Positions 26,885 to 35,482 of a DNA stretch of 64,000 bases are shown here, piece after piece. The DNA lies in contig NZ_BAAADS010000018.1 in NCBI RefSeq assembly GCF_039522605.1, positions 1 to 64,000 of the forward strand. The letters run 5' to 3'. The number at the start of each line of letters is the position of its first letter. Position 1 is the stretch's first letter. The notes under the pieces were generated by a model, which had not been told where the DNA came from, did not search any database, and was given only the letters and a program-made list of their open reading frames with translations. The position numbers and the translations under genes are program-made. This stretch comes from Lentibacillus siamensis. GTDB lineage: Bacteria > Bacillota > Bacilli > Bacillales > Amphibacillaceae.

Positions 26885-27442
26885 ATGAGAAAATGGCTTT
26901 TATTTTTACCGCTTGGGATATTTCTGATACTTGGTGCGTGGACGATGGACAAGCAGAGCATGAAAAGCGCCCATGAAATGAAGGAACCACCTAAGTCTGT
27001 CACGGTGACACTATTTAATAAGGATAAAGAAAAGGTGGGAACTGCGGAGCTTAAACAATTGCACGATAAAGTTGAAATTTCGCTTGATGCCAAAAACCTG
27101 CCGCCGGGTGAACACGGATTTCATATTCACCAAACAGGGGTTTGTGAGGCACCGGCTTTCGAATCAGCGGGCGGTCATTTTAATCCGACCGATGCCAAAC
27201 ACGGATTCAAGCATCCTAAAGGTCCACATGCCGGGGATTTGCCGAATATTAAAGTGAACAAGGCTGGAAAAGTTACCACCAAGGGTGTCAATGACATGGT
27301 TACACTAATGGAAGGTAAACAAAATTCACTCCTTGATGACGATGGTTCTGCGTTGGTTATTCACGCCAAACCGGATGACTATATTTCACAGCCGTCCGGT
27401 GATGCCGGTGAGCGGATTGCCTGTGGTGTAATTGAACAGTGA
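26885..27442 (+). CDS. sodC: Cu/Zn superoxide dismutase, membrane-anchored or secreted
   Basis: It converts superoxide to oxygen and peroxide outside the cell. Copper/zinc ligands are readable: HGFHIHQ, GGHFNP, HGFKHP with HAGDLPN, and ALVIHA; the disulfide cysteines (GVCEAP, ACGVI) and active-site arginine (GERIACG) are present. The N-terminus is a single hydrophobic segment without a lipobox. Start 26885 is chosen because AAAAGGAGG lies 9 bases upstream; ATG 26879 would be only 3 away. Similar to B. subtilis YojM, but all ligands are present. Confidence 0.93.
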   Translation: MRKWLLFLPLGIFLILGAWTMDKQSMKSAHEMKEPPKSVTVTLFNKDKEKVGTAELKQLHDKVEISLDAKNLPPGEHGFHIHQTGVCEAPAFESAGGHFNPTDAKHGFKHPKGPHAGDLPNIKVNKAGKVTTKGVNDMVTLMEGKQNSLLDDDGSALVIHAKPDDYISQPSGDAGERIACGVIEQ

Positions 27443-27478
27443 ATAAACACAGCTGAATTCAGCAAAGAAGCCTGCAAC

Positions 27479-27514
27479 GAAAAAACGCTCAGGACATAAC
27501 CTGAGCGTTTTTTA
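27479..27514. terminator. Bidirectional terminator
   Basis: AAAACGCTCAGG / CCTGAGCGTTTT perfect stem between sodC and the convergent sulfotransferase-like gene. Confidence 0.9.
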
Positions 27515-29173
27515 TCATTGGTTTTCCGGATATAACGGAAGACGCATTGCCCGGTATGCCTGCCTGTGACTGTCTTCTTTAAATCCGGAGATGACAATTT
27601 CATAGATCACGTCTGCTGGTTGTTCATCATTCACCTCGACTACTCGGCTGTTCATGCCATTCTCGGCTTCGATAAAGCCGGAAGTAAGCATGCGGTTTCC
27701 GGTATCATAATGATAATTTGCATCACCGACGATTGATGAGAAGAGTTCGTCACCGCGTTTTTCACCGTATGACCAGACTTCCTTCACCGTCATTTTTTCC
27801 GGGTTAATCCGGTATTGCACCATGCGGCTGAAATCCTCACTTTGCGGATCATCACCACGTGTTATCACAATATTATTATCGAACAGCAGGTAGTCTGTCG
27901 TTTGTTTGTTGTTGTCCATGTCAGGAAGCGGCATGATTGCATGCGGTCCACCCGGGAATTTGAAATCGTCACCAACCGGTTCAAGCAAATAGCGCTCATA
28001 TGAATCCGGCCAAAGTTCATGGGCTGCCAGAATCCACTCCACTTCACCTTCCGGATATGACATCTTCATCGCCAAATCCTGATGTCTGCTGGAGACGAGG
28101 ATGGATTTATCCGATTCCATATACCATATGGCATTCTGATGAAACCAATCCCCTTCATCTTCGCTGGGGCCATCATATTCCTGATAGAAACTTTCCGGAA
28201 AAACATCGCGAAAACTGAAGTCACGCACTGTTTTACCTGTCTCCCGGTCAATTTCAATCATTTCATCCTCAATATAGTTTGAATCCGTATCATGAACGGT
28301 TGCCAGTAAATTCCCACTTGGCAGCTCAATCGCATCATGGTGCACGAGATTGGTTGCTTCATAGTTGTCCAAATTAATCCGATACGAATTATACACCTTG
28401 CCAAGCATGTTCATTTCCAGTATTTCATTGTACTTATTCTGTCCCTCTTCTTTTGTAATATAAAGAAGATGCCCGTTATCCAGCCGCTGAAACACATGTG
28501 AATTCCAGTGAGTGGAATACCATCTGACATTCGCCTGGTGATCCACGGCATACACATTTCTTGAACTCGGGATAATAAAGGTCATGCCATTTTCCATTTT
28601 TTCAGGATGGGCTTCCACTGTCTCGGTATTCAGAAAAACGTCCGGTAAGCCGTCAGTCTGAATGGAGACAGTATCCTCTACCGTATTACCGGATTTTGTT
28701 GTTGCTGTAATGGTCACCGTATTTTGATAATCCGGGTAAAGACCGAGGATGGAAATGGTATGCTCGGTTTTGTATTTTTCATATGTATGGGTAACATCCC
28801 CATGTTTATCCTTGCCCTCTACCGTTATGGTCACCTGTGCCGGCTCCTCGGTTTCAAACATTGCCAGTGCTGACAGTGGGGTAACACCATACGGATCAAG
28901 TTTTACGAACGGATTTTTTATGGAATGAGGTTGTTGAGCATACTGTTCCTTCAATTGCTCTTCCATTTTCTCCTGTTTTTTCATCCGTTCATTGCTGTAT
29001 GAGGAAAGCTGCTCGACTTTCCCGTCCGGCTGGAAGGATACAGCCGGAGTTTTAAGCTGTTTGGCTTCTTTTTCATTATTAAAACCACTGTCTGAACCGA
29101 TTATTTCAATCGCTACAAAAAAAGAAACCATGATGACAGCGAGTATAACAAAAATTACGAGTGTTTTTCTCAT
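27515..29173 (-). CDS. Arylsulfotransferase (ASST) family protein, membrane-anchored
   Basis: After one N-terminal membrane helix (about 5-24) comes a 550-residue extracytoplasmic part. An N-terminal beta domain (about 95-185) precedes a beta-propeller with ASST-like histidines: HHDAIELPSGN, DWFHQNAIWY and SSRHQD. Arylsulfate sulfotransferases move sulfate between phenols; the substrate here is unknown. ATG 29173 follows AAGGAGCAATACAT. It lies downstream of an unrecognised membrane-anchored protein, probably in one operon. Confidence 0.8.
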   Translation of the reverse strand: MRKTLVIFVILAVIMVSFFVAIEIIGSDSGFNNEKEAKQLKTPAVSFQPDGKVEQLSSYSNERMKKQEKMEEQLKEQYAQQPHSIKNPFVKLDPYGVTPLSALAMFETEEPAQVTITVEGKDKHGDVTHTYEKYKTEHTISILGLYPDYQNTVTITATTKSGNTVEDTVSIQTDGLPDVFLNTETVEAHPEKMENGMTFIIPSSRNVYAVDHQANVRWYSTHWNSHVFQRLDNGHLLYITKEEGQNKYNEILEMNMLGKVYNSYRINLDNYEATNLVHHDAIELPSGNLLATVHDTDSNYIEDEMIEIDRETGKTVRDFSFRDVFPESFYQEYDGPSEDEGDWFHQNAIWYMESDKSILVSSRHQDLAMKMSYPEGEVEWILAAHELWPDSYERYLLEPVGDDFKFPGGPHAIMPLPDMDNNKQTTDYLLFDNNIVITRGDDPQSEDFSRMVQYRINPEKMTVKEVWSYGEKRGDELFSSIVGDANYHYDTGNRMLTSGFIEAENGMNSRVVEVNDEQPADVIYEIVISGFKEDSHRQAYRAMRLPLYPENQ

Positions 29174-29189
29174 ATGTATTGCTCCTTGT

Positions 29190-29669
29190 TTAATCAGAAT
29201 CCGTTCTATCTTCGGCGGGCGTAAGTGTAAATTTCTCGATCTGGGCATCCCACTGAACCGTGACAATTACCGAATCATCAGGCCTGATGATATTCCCTGA
29301 TCCAGTGCCATTTTCCACAAATACTTTTCTGTCAGGAGGGGTGTCAAAATGCTTTGTTGATTTAGTGTTTGTCAAGGAAGTTTTATATCCATACTGGAGC
29401 TCGTTCAATTCCGAAAGGTCACTTAGGTCACCTTTGTAGATAAGTTTAAACGTTGTATCATAACTGCTTTCATGCTGGATAACATTATCCTTTTCATAAA
29501 AAACGTCCTGTCCTTTTATATGAAACGTTGCTTTCCATTTCGTATCTTCTCCGGTGAATGTATAGTCATGTTCGATAACATCCTTATTGCTGGCATTCGT
29601 TATCCAAAACACTGCCGCTGCAAAAATAGCCAGTCCGATAGCCGCAACAATCAATTTTTTACGGTTCAC
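29190..29669 (-). CDS. Membrane-anchored extracytoplasmic protein, unknown
   Basis: One N-terminal membrane helix (LIVAAIGLAIFAAAVFWIT) and a 130-residue beta-rich exterior domain. GTG start with CGGAGTGTG upstream. It ends 16 bp before the ASST gene start, so it is probably its operon partner. No family recognised. Confidence 0.7.
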   Translation of the reverse strand: MNRKKLIVAAIGLAIFAAAVFWITNASNKDVIEHDYTFTGEDTKWKATFHIKGQDVFYEKDNVIQHESSYDTTFKLIYKGDLSDLSELNELQYGYKTSLTNTKSTKHFDTPPDRKVFVENGTGSGNIIRPDDSVIVTVQWDAQIEKFTLTPAEDRTDSD

Positions 29670-29687
29670 GATTCACACTCCGTTCGC

Positions 29688-30125
29688 CTATGACAGTGAA
29701 TGCTTAAACACATAACTTACCTTACCATAATCCATTTTCGCTTCATAGAACCGGTGGGCATTTTCCCGTCACAATCCCGAAGACAATGCAACACTTTCAT
29801 AATTTTTTTCCCTGGCCCAGGTATGTACATACGTAAGCAGCTTTTCACCAAATCCGTTTGACCGTCTGGCAGCATCAGTCACCAGATCACACACCCAGAC
29901 AAACCTGCCGTAATAGAGCGTGATCATCGGCTTAAACCCAACAACCGCAACAATCCGGCTTCCGTCATAAAGTGCAAACATCCGGTAGCTGTCGTTCGCC
30001 TTTGCATCCAATACCAGATCAAGATATGTATCCTCATCAAGGTGCTTTCTCAGCTGGCTGACAACCGGGAAAGCCGCTGCTATTTCATGTTTTGTTTCCA
30101 GTTCTTTTATCTGTAATAGCTGCAT
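29688..30125 (-). pseudogene. GNAT acetyltransferase interrupted by an in-frame TGA
   Basis: The frame encodes a GNAT protein (DLVTDAARRSNGFGEKLLTYV is the acetyl-CoA loop) that stops at TGA 29771-29769 right after ALSSGL. The same frame then continues for 26 codons, RENAHRFYEAKMDYGKVSYV and a short tail, to a TAG at 29690-29688. That continuation is exactly the expected C-terminal end of such acetyltransferases (xxxAHRFYxxxGY). A single C-to-T type change would explain it. Start 30125 has AAAGGGTGAAG upstream. It is last in the eutH-DUF1801 operon. Confidence 0.72.
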
Positions 30126-30141
30126 CAGCTTCACCCTTTCA

Positions 30142-30570
30142 TTACTTGTCAGGATATGTTTCGTGTAAAAAGATGATTGATTGCTCAATTAATTGTTTTA
30201 ATACGTCAACATTAATGTCAGCCAGCTTGTTCACATACACACATGCTTTTCCTGCTTTATGCTTGCCTAACTTACCGAGCAGTTCCTCCCGTTTCGTATC
30301 GCCGGTCGCAAAATACAGACTGAATTTCGCCTTTTTTGGGGAGAACCCGACTAAGGGTGCATCCCCTTCATGACCGGACGCATATTTATAATGGTATGAT
30401 CCAAAGCCAACAATACTTGAAGGGGACCCCCACATCGTCGCTTCATAACCGCTTGTTTCAGTAAAAATATCCAATAACCGGTATGCATCCTCACGCTTTT
30501 TTTCGCTTCCGACCTGCTCCATAAATTCGAGAACACTTTCGTCATTTGGCTTTGTTTTCAGTTCATACAT
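30142..30570 (-). CDS. DUF1801 (YdhG-like) family protein
   Basis: A 142-residue cytoplasmic protein with the DUF1801 pattern: ATMWGSPSSIVGFGSYHYKY, LVGFSPKKAKFSLYF and GKHKAGKACVYVNKLADI. Function unknown; related to YdhG/iron-chaperone-like folds. ATG 30570 is preferred over GTG 30582, which lies within the ribosome site AAAGGGAGTG. It overlaps the eutH stop by 8 bases, implying coupled translation. Confidence 0.85.
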   Translation of the reverse strand: MYELKTKPNDESVLEFMEQVGSEKKREDAYRLLDIFTETSGYEATMWGSPSSIVGFGSYHYKYASGHEGDAPLVGFSPKKAKFSLYFATGDTKREELLGKLGKHKAGKACVYVNKLADINVDVLKQLIEQSIIFLHETYPDK

Positions 30571-31672
30571 TTGCGGTGTCACTCCCTTTGTGATTGATTT
30601 CCGTTTTTGGTGTCAGCATGGTTGCCAGCAGCACTGCGCTGATTCCCCCGACAAGTTTACCAACAATCATGGCGAACGAAATGTCCCGGTTTATTCCAGC
30701 GACAAAACCAAGGTGGCTGCCGAATACAAACGCTCCGCTTACCGCAAAGGCGATATTAATCACTTTCCCCCTTGGTTCCATATCTTTGACGAGTACAAGC
30801 ATCGGAATCGCGTGCGCCAATGATGCCACCAATCCGGTTGTGGAGGTATTGCTGATTCCAAGTATTGATCCGAATTTGTCCAAAGGCTTTTTGAATGCCT
30901 TGGAAATAAATGTAACCATCGGAAATGCGCCCGCCAGGAAAATCGCAATCGTCCCGATAATCTGGATGCCTTCACTGATCGGCAGCATATTTTCAATAAC
31001 CGTAATGTCAGTCAGCGTCTGAACGATAATTGCCGCCAGTCCTATGATGGCAATGATTTCGACAAACCTGCCAAAAATGGAAAAGCCGTAAATCATCTTC
31101 CCGGGTATTTTCCATAAACCGATAGCAATCAGAATCGAGAACAGAATTGTCGGCAGTAAATTTTTCAGAATCATCATAAAGCTGAGACCGCCAGCAAGAC
31201 CACCAATGAGGCATCCTGCCGGTATCGTGATCAATCCCAGGAGAATTCCTTTTGCAAAATATGGCTGGTCTTCTTTCTCAATAATTCCGAGAGCAACCGG
31301 AATCGTAAAAACAATCGTTGGGCCCATCATCGTCCCCAAAAAGACCCAGGAAAAAAGTTCAGATTCCTCACTGATGGACATTTCCTGTGCCAGGGAGTAT
31401 CCGCCCATATCAATTGCCAGTATTGTATTCGCGAATGAAGCCGGGTCTGCACCAATCAGGTGATAAGCAGGTGCAACAATCGGCGTCAGCAACCCGGCAA
31501 TGACCGGTGACAGGGAAATAATCCCAACCATCGCCAATGTGAGAGTCCCCATTGCCATAAAACCATCTGTGAACCGGTCACCCAGCCCCAGCTTGTTTCC
31601 GATACATTTATCAAGTGCACCAAGGCACATAAACCCAACTACGATCAATACAATGATGTCATTAATTCCCAT
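30563..31672 (-). CDS. eutH: Ethanolamine permease EutH
   Basis: Ten or more membrane helices over 369 residues with EutH family segments: VGFMCLGALDKCIG, AIDMGGYSLAQEM, GISNTSTTGLVASLAHAIP and SGAFVFGSHLGFVAGIN. EutH carries ethanolamine at low pH. No other eut genes are within the window, so this is an orphan importer here; a scavenging or osmolyte role is possible. Start 31672 has GGAG 7 bases upstream; the frame opens at 31684. Confidence 0.9.
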   Translation of the reverse strand: MGINDIIVLIVVGFMCLGALDKCIGNKLGLGDRFTDGFMAMGTLTLAMVGIISLSPVIAGLLTPIVAPAYHLIGADPASFANTILAIDMGGYSLAQEMSISEESELFSWVFLGTMMGPTIVFTIPVALGIIEKEDQPYFAKGILLGLITIPAGCLIGGLAGGLSFMMILKNLLPTILFSILIAIGLWKIPGKMIYGFSIFGRFVEIIAIIGLAAIIVQTLTDITVIENMLPISEGIQIIGTIAIFLAGAFPMVTFISKAFKKPLDKFGSILGISNTSTTGLVASLAHAIPMLVLVKDMEPRGKVINIAFAVSGAFVFGSHLGFVAGINRDISFAMIVGKLVGGISAVLLATMLTPKTEINHKGSDTANV

Positions 31673-31708
31673 GCCTATCTCCATTCCTGGTGTCTATTAG
31701 TTTCGTTG

Positions 31709-32104
31709 TTATCTAGTCAGTTCAATATATTCCCGTACCAGTTTCCACTGTCCATTCTCTGCCTGCCAGACAAACATGCATTTCGCCGTATGGGGAGTCC
31801 CATTGATTTCGTTTGTTTCCGTCCCAAACACCAGCACATTATTGCCTTCATTCCGCACTGTGATGGATTCCGGCGCAAAGCTTTTACGAGCATCACCATA
31901 TTGCTTCAATACACCCTCTATATCATAACTGTACCCGTATTGTCCTGGTTCATCAATACCAGAATGTGACCAAAAGCCGAGAAATTTTGTGGACATAAAG
32001 TTGCGGATCTCGTCTCCACTCTTATTTTTGAACGCAGCATTCCAGGCATTATAATATTCTTCCAACACCGTCTTAATGTTTTCGATAATATCTCCCCTAG
32101 CCAA
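31709..32104 (-). CDS. NTF2-like (SnoaL/DUF4440-type) protein
   Basis: A 131-residue cone-fold protein: helical start VLEEYYNAWNAAF, middle NNVLVFGTETNEI strand and the C-terminal QWKLVREYIELTR strand. Role unknown; family includes small-molecule isomerases and SnoaL cyclases. The TTG at 32104 has no ribosome site but overlaps the previous gene's stop by 8 bases; AGGGGAGAT inside codons 3-5 hints at a later, unusual start. Confidence 0.68.
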   Translation of the reverse strand: MARGDIIENIKTVLEEYYNAWNAAFKNKSGDEIRNFMSTKFLGFWSHSGIDEPGQYGYSYDIEGVLKQYGDARKSFAPESITVRNEGNNVLVFGTETNEINGTPHTAKCMFVWQAENGQWKLVREYIELTR

Positions 32105-32501
32105 TTTTTAACTGCTGCATTAACGCCATCATGTCAGAGATGACGTAGTATTCGATGCACTTACTTTCTTCAAAAATCAGAATATCCATCCCTCTAAATG
32201 TAACCGGTATACCCTGTTCCGCTTGTGCGCCGTCCATATTTCCCAGATATCGTGCAGTCATCTCCCAATAGCCTGAAATCCTGTCCGCATAACCAATCGG
32301 CGGTATTACCGGTTTAAAAGTAATATCGTAAAAATAAGCTCTTCCCATTTTGACAGCTTCCGCAAAACCGGAAATCCCTTTAACATCATGATCGGGCCAA
32401 TGACCGATAAAGTTTTTGTGAATCAGGGTATCAATTTTTTCAAAGTCACCGTTCCAGATTGCCATCCAATCATCGTACATCTTTGTATGTTTATGTGTCA
32501 T
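32097..32501 (-). CDS. NTF2-like (SnoaL-type) protein
   Basis: A 134-residue SnoaL-like fold: YDDWMAIWNGDFEKIDTLIHKNFIGHWPDHDVKG... with a C-terminal FRGMDILIFEESKCIEYYVI strand pair, typical of ester-cyclase/SnoaL proteins. AAAGGAGACGTATGT precedes the ATG. It is coupled to the next NTF2-like gene. Confidence 0.78.
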   Translation of the reverse strand: MTHKHTKMYDDWMAIWNGDFEKIDTLIHKNFIGHWPDHDVKGISGFAEAVKMGRAYFYDITFKPVIPPIGYADRISGYWEMTARYLGNMDGAQAEQGIPVTFRGMDILIFEESKCIEYYVISDMMALMQQLKIG

Positions 32502-32567
32502 ACATACGTCTCCTTTTGAGGATTCGTGTCATTTCATATTTTCTGCATCCCGCCTGAAAATTCCTGC

Positions 32568-32602
32568 AAAAAGCGCAATCTTCATTAAAAAATTGCGCTT
32601 TG
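32568..32602 (-). terminator. Terminator of the 32607-33023 gene
   Basis: AAAGCGCAAT (32570-32579) / ATTGCGCTTT (32592-32601) stem with a short T tail on the minus strand. Confidence 0.75.
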
Positions 32603-32606
32603 ACCG

Positions 32607-33023
32607 TTACAGATTGATTTGTACCCTACTCAAATTTTCAGATGGAACCCCAGCCTCTATATAACTTCTGACAAGCTTCCACCCGTTATCTCCGTTTTTT
32701 CTGAACGTATTAAAAAACAGATTGGCGTTGGTAGTCTTTTTTCCATCGATTATCATGGCTGCGGAAATGATCTCACTTACCTCATCATCGTGGAGCGGGA
32801 TGACAGCCAATTCATGCAGATCCCACTCAGAACCTGATTCTATTGCATAATTAAAACCTTGCTCCCAACCACTTACCGACTGCTCATACCCATAATCGAC
32901 CGCTTCTCCATCCCTGAATTCCCGGGCCCGAAAGTCTTTAGAAATAACCTTCTCCATTTCTATGAGTGAAGAGTGCCTCCAGCTATTCATATAGTGATTC
33001 AAAAACTCTCTGAAATTATTCAT
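32607..33023 (-). CDS. NTF2-like protein (third of three)
   Basis: A 138-residue NTF2-like protein: EFLNHYMNSWRHSSLIEMEKVISKDF, then AAMIIDGKKTTNANLFFNTF and GWKLVRSYIEAG. It shares the fold but little sequence with the next two genes, so the run is not a recent duplication. AAAGGGGGAGTAGT lies before the ATG. Function unknown. Confidence 0.75.
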   Translation of the reverse strand: MNNFREFLNHYMNSWRHSSLIEMEKVISKDFRAREFRDGEAVDYGYEQSVSGWEQGFNYAIESGSEWDLHELAVIPLHDDEVSEIISAAMIIDGKKTTNANLFFNTFRKNGDNGWKLVRSYIEAGVPSENLSRVQINL

Positions 33024-33047
33024 ACTACTCCCCCTTTTAACATCACA

Positions 33048-33446
33048 TCAACAAGTACATGCCATAATCACATTTCCGTCGGGGTCAGCAAAATTAAACC
33101 AGGCAAAATCATCCCCTACCCATTCCATTTCCCTGACAATTGGAATACCCTTGCCCTTGATGTATGTGTACGCTTCGTCAATGTCTGTTACGCGAAAATT
33201 AAATATCGGGCTGGGACTGGAATGATGAACAAAGCTTTTATCAAATGCATGATCATCCAATGTCAGGCCAGTCACACCATTAATGGGTACATTGAATACA
33301 GGTGACTCCACATTGTCGGGATTTACCTCCAGTCCTAAAACATCACAATACCACTGCGCTGATTTTTTCAAATCTGTGACATGAATAAAAACACCACACA
33401 TCTCATTTTTGATTGGGGTGTATGGTACGGCTTTTTCCTTTTCCAT
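33048..33446 (-). CDS. VOC (glyoxalase/bleomycin-resistance) family protein
   Basis: A 132-residue two-module VOC protein: GVFIHVTDLKKSAQWYCDVLGLEV at the N-terminal half and FNFRVTDIDEAYTYIKGKGI ... FNFADPDGNVIMAC at the end. Family members bind metals and act as glyoxalases, dioxygenases or resistance proteins. ATG 33446 has AAAGGAAGGATGATTCA before it; the longer frame to 33557 is a non-coding extension. Confidence 0.85.
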   Translation of the reverse strand: MEKEKAVPYTPIKNEMCGVFIHVTDLKKSAQWYCDVLGLEVNPDNVESPVFNVPINGVTGLTLDDHAFDKSFVHHSSPSPIFNFRVTDIDEAYTYIKGKGIPIVREMEWVGDDFAWFNFADPDGNVIMACTC

Positions 33447-33588
33447 TGAATCATCCTTCCTTTGCAGGCAATTTGGGTGGGGCATTCGATTTGAAAGTAT
33501 CCTCGTTCGATTTGGATTTTCGGTTGATGCCGAAAATCCTTCGATGACAGTAACCACAACGAATAGGCGCGAATTTTTATATAGCTGG

Positions 33589-34080
33589 TTACCTACTTAT
33601 TTCCTCAGGCAAAATCATGTCGGTGTCCGTTGGCGTGTAGCCCAGCTGCCGGCCCATTGTTACCATTTGCCCTTTATGATGAAATTCGTGAGTGAGCGTA
33701 TGCGTAAACAGCCATAGCACTGACAATTCGACATCACCCTCCTTCCATGACACCGAACCTTTGAGCTTGGCTTCATACTTCCCTTCATATTCATCCAAAA
33801 ACCGGTGCATCAACTGATCAACTTGCTTAAACACTTCCCGCATATCACTGACATTCCGTACCTGATTTGGCTTTACCGGAGTTAGATTTTCCTGCATTCC
33901 AAATCTTCCAAGCCAGTTTTGATAACATTCGGCAATATGCACATGCAGGTTGCGGACAGATCCCCAGCCGAACCCTTCCAGTTCTTTCGTATAGTCCGCG
34001 TCGTCCAGCGTCTCACAAAATCGAAACAGAAGTTCTCTGGTGTGCTTCACTAATTCATATTGCTCGCTTAAAACGTTCAT
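33589..34080 (-). CDS. DinB family metal-binding four-helix protein
   Basis: A 163-residue DinB/YfiT-like protein with three metal-ligand histidines in expected places: VHIAE near 48, FTHTLTHEFHH near 130. These proteins bind Ni/Zn and many act as thiol-dependent transferases. GGATGTTGTAAG before the ATG. It follows a 31-residue membrane peptide by 12 bp. Confidence 0.85.
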   Translation of the reverse strand: MNVLSEQYELVKHTRELLFRFCETLDDADYTKELEGFGWGSVRNLHVHIAECYQNWLGRFGMQENLTPVKPNQVRNVSDMREVFKQVDQLMHRFLDEYEGKYEAKLKGSVSWKEGDVELSVLWLFTHTLTHEFHHKGQMVTMGRQLGYTPTDTDMILPEEISR

Positions 34081-34092
34081 CTTACAACATCC

Positions 34093-34188
34093 TTACTTTT
34101 TCTTTTTGATAACAATAAACAGATAAAATGAAAAACACACGAAATAAATAAGTCCAACACCAAGCAGCACCTGAACAAGATACTCCAT
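34093..34188 (-). CDS. 31-residue membrane peptide upstream of dinB-like gene
   Basis: GAGGGGGATTTT precedes an ATG at 34188. The peptide MEYLVQVLLGVGLIYFVCFS... is one hydrophobic helix ending in IKKKK, a good single-span topology with a positive cytoplasmic end. It ends 12 bp before the DinB gene. No family recognised; could be a leader or small regulator. Confidence 0.55.
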   Translation of the reverse strand: MEYLVQVLLGVGLIYFVCFSFYLFIVIKKKK

Positions 34189-34393
34189 AAAATCCCCCTC
34201 GCAGACGTTTTTCGTATTCTGCTTTATATATATTCACATTTTGGGGCCCTTATTTCTCATTCATTCTGCAGGGCTGCTTTTCTCCTTCAACAACATATAT
34301 TCTATAAAAAAAGCCAAATTCCTTTTAAAATTTTCAGGAAAAGGAAAAGTTTTGTGTTACGATATACCTAATAATTTAAAGGTGGGACGAAGT

Positions 34394-34768
34394 ATGGAAC
34401 CGAAAATTGTTTATAACGAAGACTGCGGAAATTCTCCTAAAACACAGCTGCTTAAGGAGTTAAATATTGCCGGAGCAAACAAAAATACCAACTTTATTAC
34501 CCGGCATATTTCGGAAACTATCTGTTGTGAGGTTGTCGGTGGTGAAAAAATTCACGGGGAAAAAGATGTTATCAACACCATAAAGCAAGCGGATCCGATC
34601 ATACAACTGGAAATTAACAACATCATAACGCACGGCCGGACCGGAGCAGTGAACGGGACAATCAGTACGGAGAATAACTCCTATGGTTTCTGTCATGTAT
34701 ACAATTTCACCGGCGCAGGAAAAACTGCAAAAATTAAAAAGATCACGATATATATAATTGAGGAGTAA
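34394..34768 (+). CDS. NTF2-like (SnoaL-type) protein
   Basis: A 124-residue protein with an NTF2 pattern: NTNFITRHISETICCEVVGGEKIHG, a GRTGAVNGTIS strand and a final KIKKITIYIIEE strand. AAAGGTGGGACGAAGT precedes the ATG; the open frame upstream to 34241 is not needed. It begins a plus-strand group with a 34-residue peptide and a GNAT gene. Function unknown. Confidence 0.72.
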   Translation: MEPKIVYNEDCGNSPKTQLLKELNIAGANKNTNFITRHISETICCEVVGGEKIHGEKDVINTIKQADPIIQLEINNIITHGRTGAVNGTISTENNSYGFCHVYNFTGAGKTAKIKKITIYIIEE

Positions 34769-34787
34769 TTGAAAGAAGAGGATGCAG

Positions 34788-34892
34788 ATGGATTATGGTT
34801 ATTTAACAATACCAGACGGTCCCTTCCTTTACATCGTTGTCATCATAGGAGTGCTGTTCATTGCCTTTGGCGAGTGGTGGCTGCGTAAATAA
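34788..34892 (+). CDS. 34-residue membrane peptide
   Basis: GAAAGAAGAGGATG leads into an ATG at 34788. The peptide has a polar start (MDYGYLTIPDGP), one hydrophobic helix (FLYIVVIIGVLFIAFGEWW) and ends LRK. It lies between two translated genes with 19 and 29 bp gaps. No family recognised. Confidence 0.55.
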   Translation: MDYGYLTIPDGPFLYIVVIIGVLFIAFGEWWLRK

Positions 34893-34921
34893 GCAAATTA
34901 AACCGACGAGGAGGTTTGAAA

Positions 34922-35356
34922 ATGCAACTTACGTTAAAAAATGGAATATCATTATATGTCAGGGAGTACCGGGAGAATGATTTTGAACATATTCATCAGT
35001 TGAATGCTGCTGAAAACTGGAACAACCTTGTTAACAAGAAGAAAGAAACAATGCAGGCCTGGCGCAACTCAAATGTTGCTTTCATCGTACTGGATAATGA
35101 TCGGTTCATCGGATGCGTCCGGGGGATCACAGATAAAACGATTACGTTATTTGTTTGCGAAGTATTAATTGATCAGGAATTTCGTGGACAGGGTATCGGT
35201 CAGGAATTGCTGAAGCTGATTCACAGTTTATATCCATCCACCCGAATGGAACTGCTTGCGACCAGTACATCGCAATCCTTTTATGAACAGCTTGATTACA
35301 GGCCTTTTTATGGATACAGAAAGACATATGAGGAATGGGACGTTCGTGTGAAATGA
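34922..35356 (+). CDS. GNAT family N-acetyltransferase
   Basis: A 145-residue GNAT: IFVL-type strand (FIVLDNDRFIGCVRG), CEVLIDQEFRGQGIGQELL as the acetyl-CoA pyrophosphate loop, and SFYEQLDYRPFYGY at the end. Substrate unknown. GGAGG stands 7 bases before ATG 34922, which is preferred to TTG 34916. Confidence 0.87.
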   Translation: MQLTLKNGISLYVREYRENDFEHIHQLNAAENWNNLVNKKKETMQAWRNSNVAFIVLDNDRFIGCVRGITDKTITLFVCEVLIDQEFRGQGIGQELLKLIHSLYPSTRMELLATSTSQSFYEQLDYRPFYGYRKTYEEWDVRVK

Positions 35357-35482
35357 TGTTTCCGTATTCCTGACATTTTCCTCTCTTTATCTAGTTCTTT
35401 TGTGCGAAATTTGTAGAAAACTAGTTTAGTATCTGGTCATAATGGCAAATATCATATAGTATATTAACAAGGAGGTGTCCAC

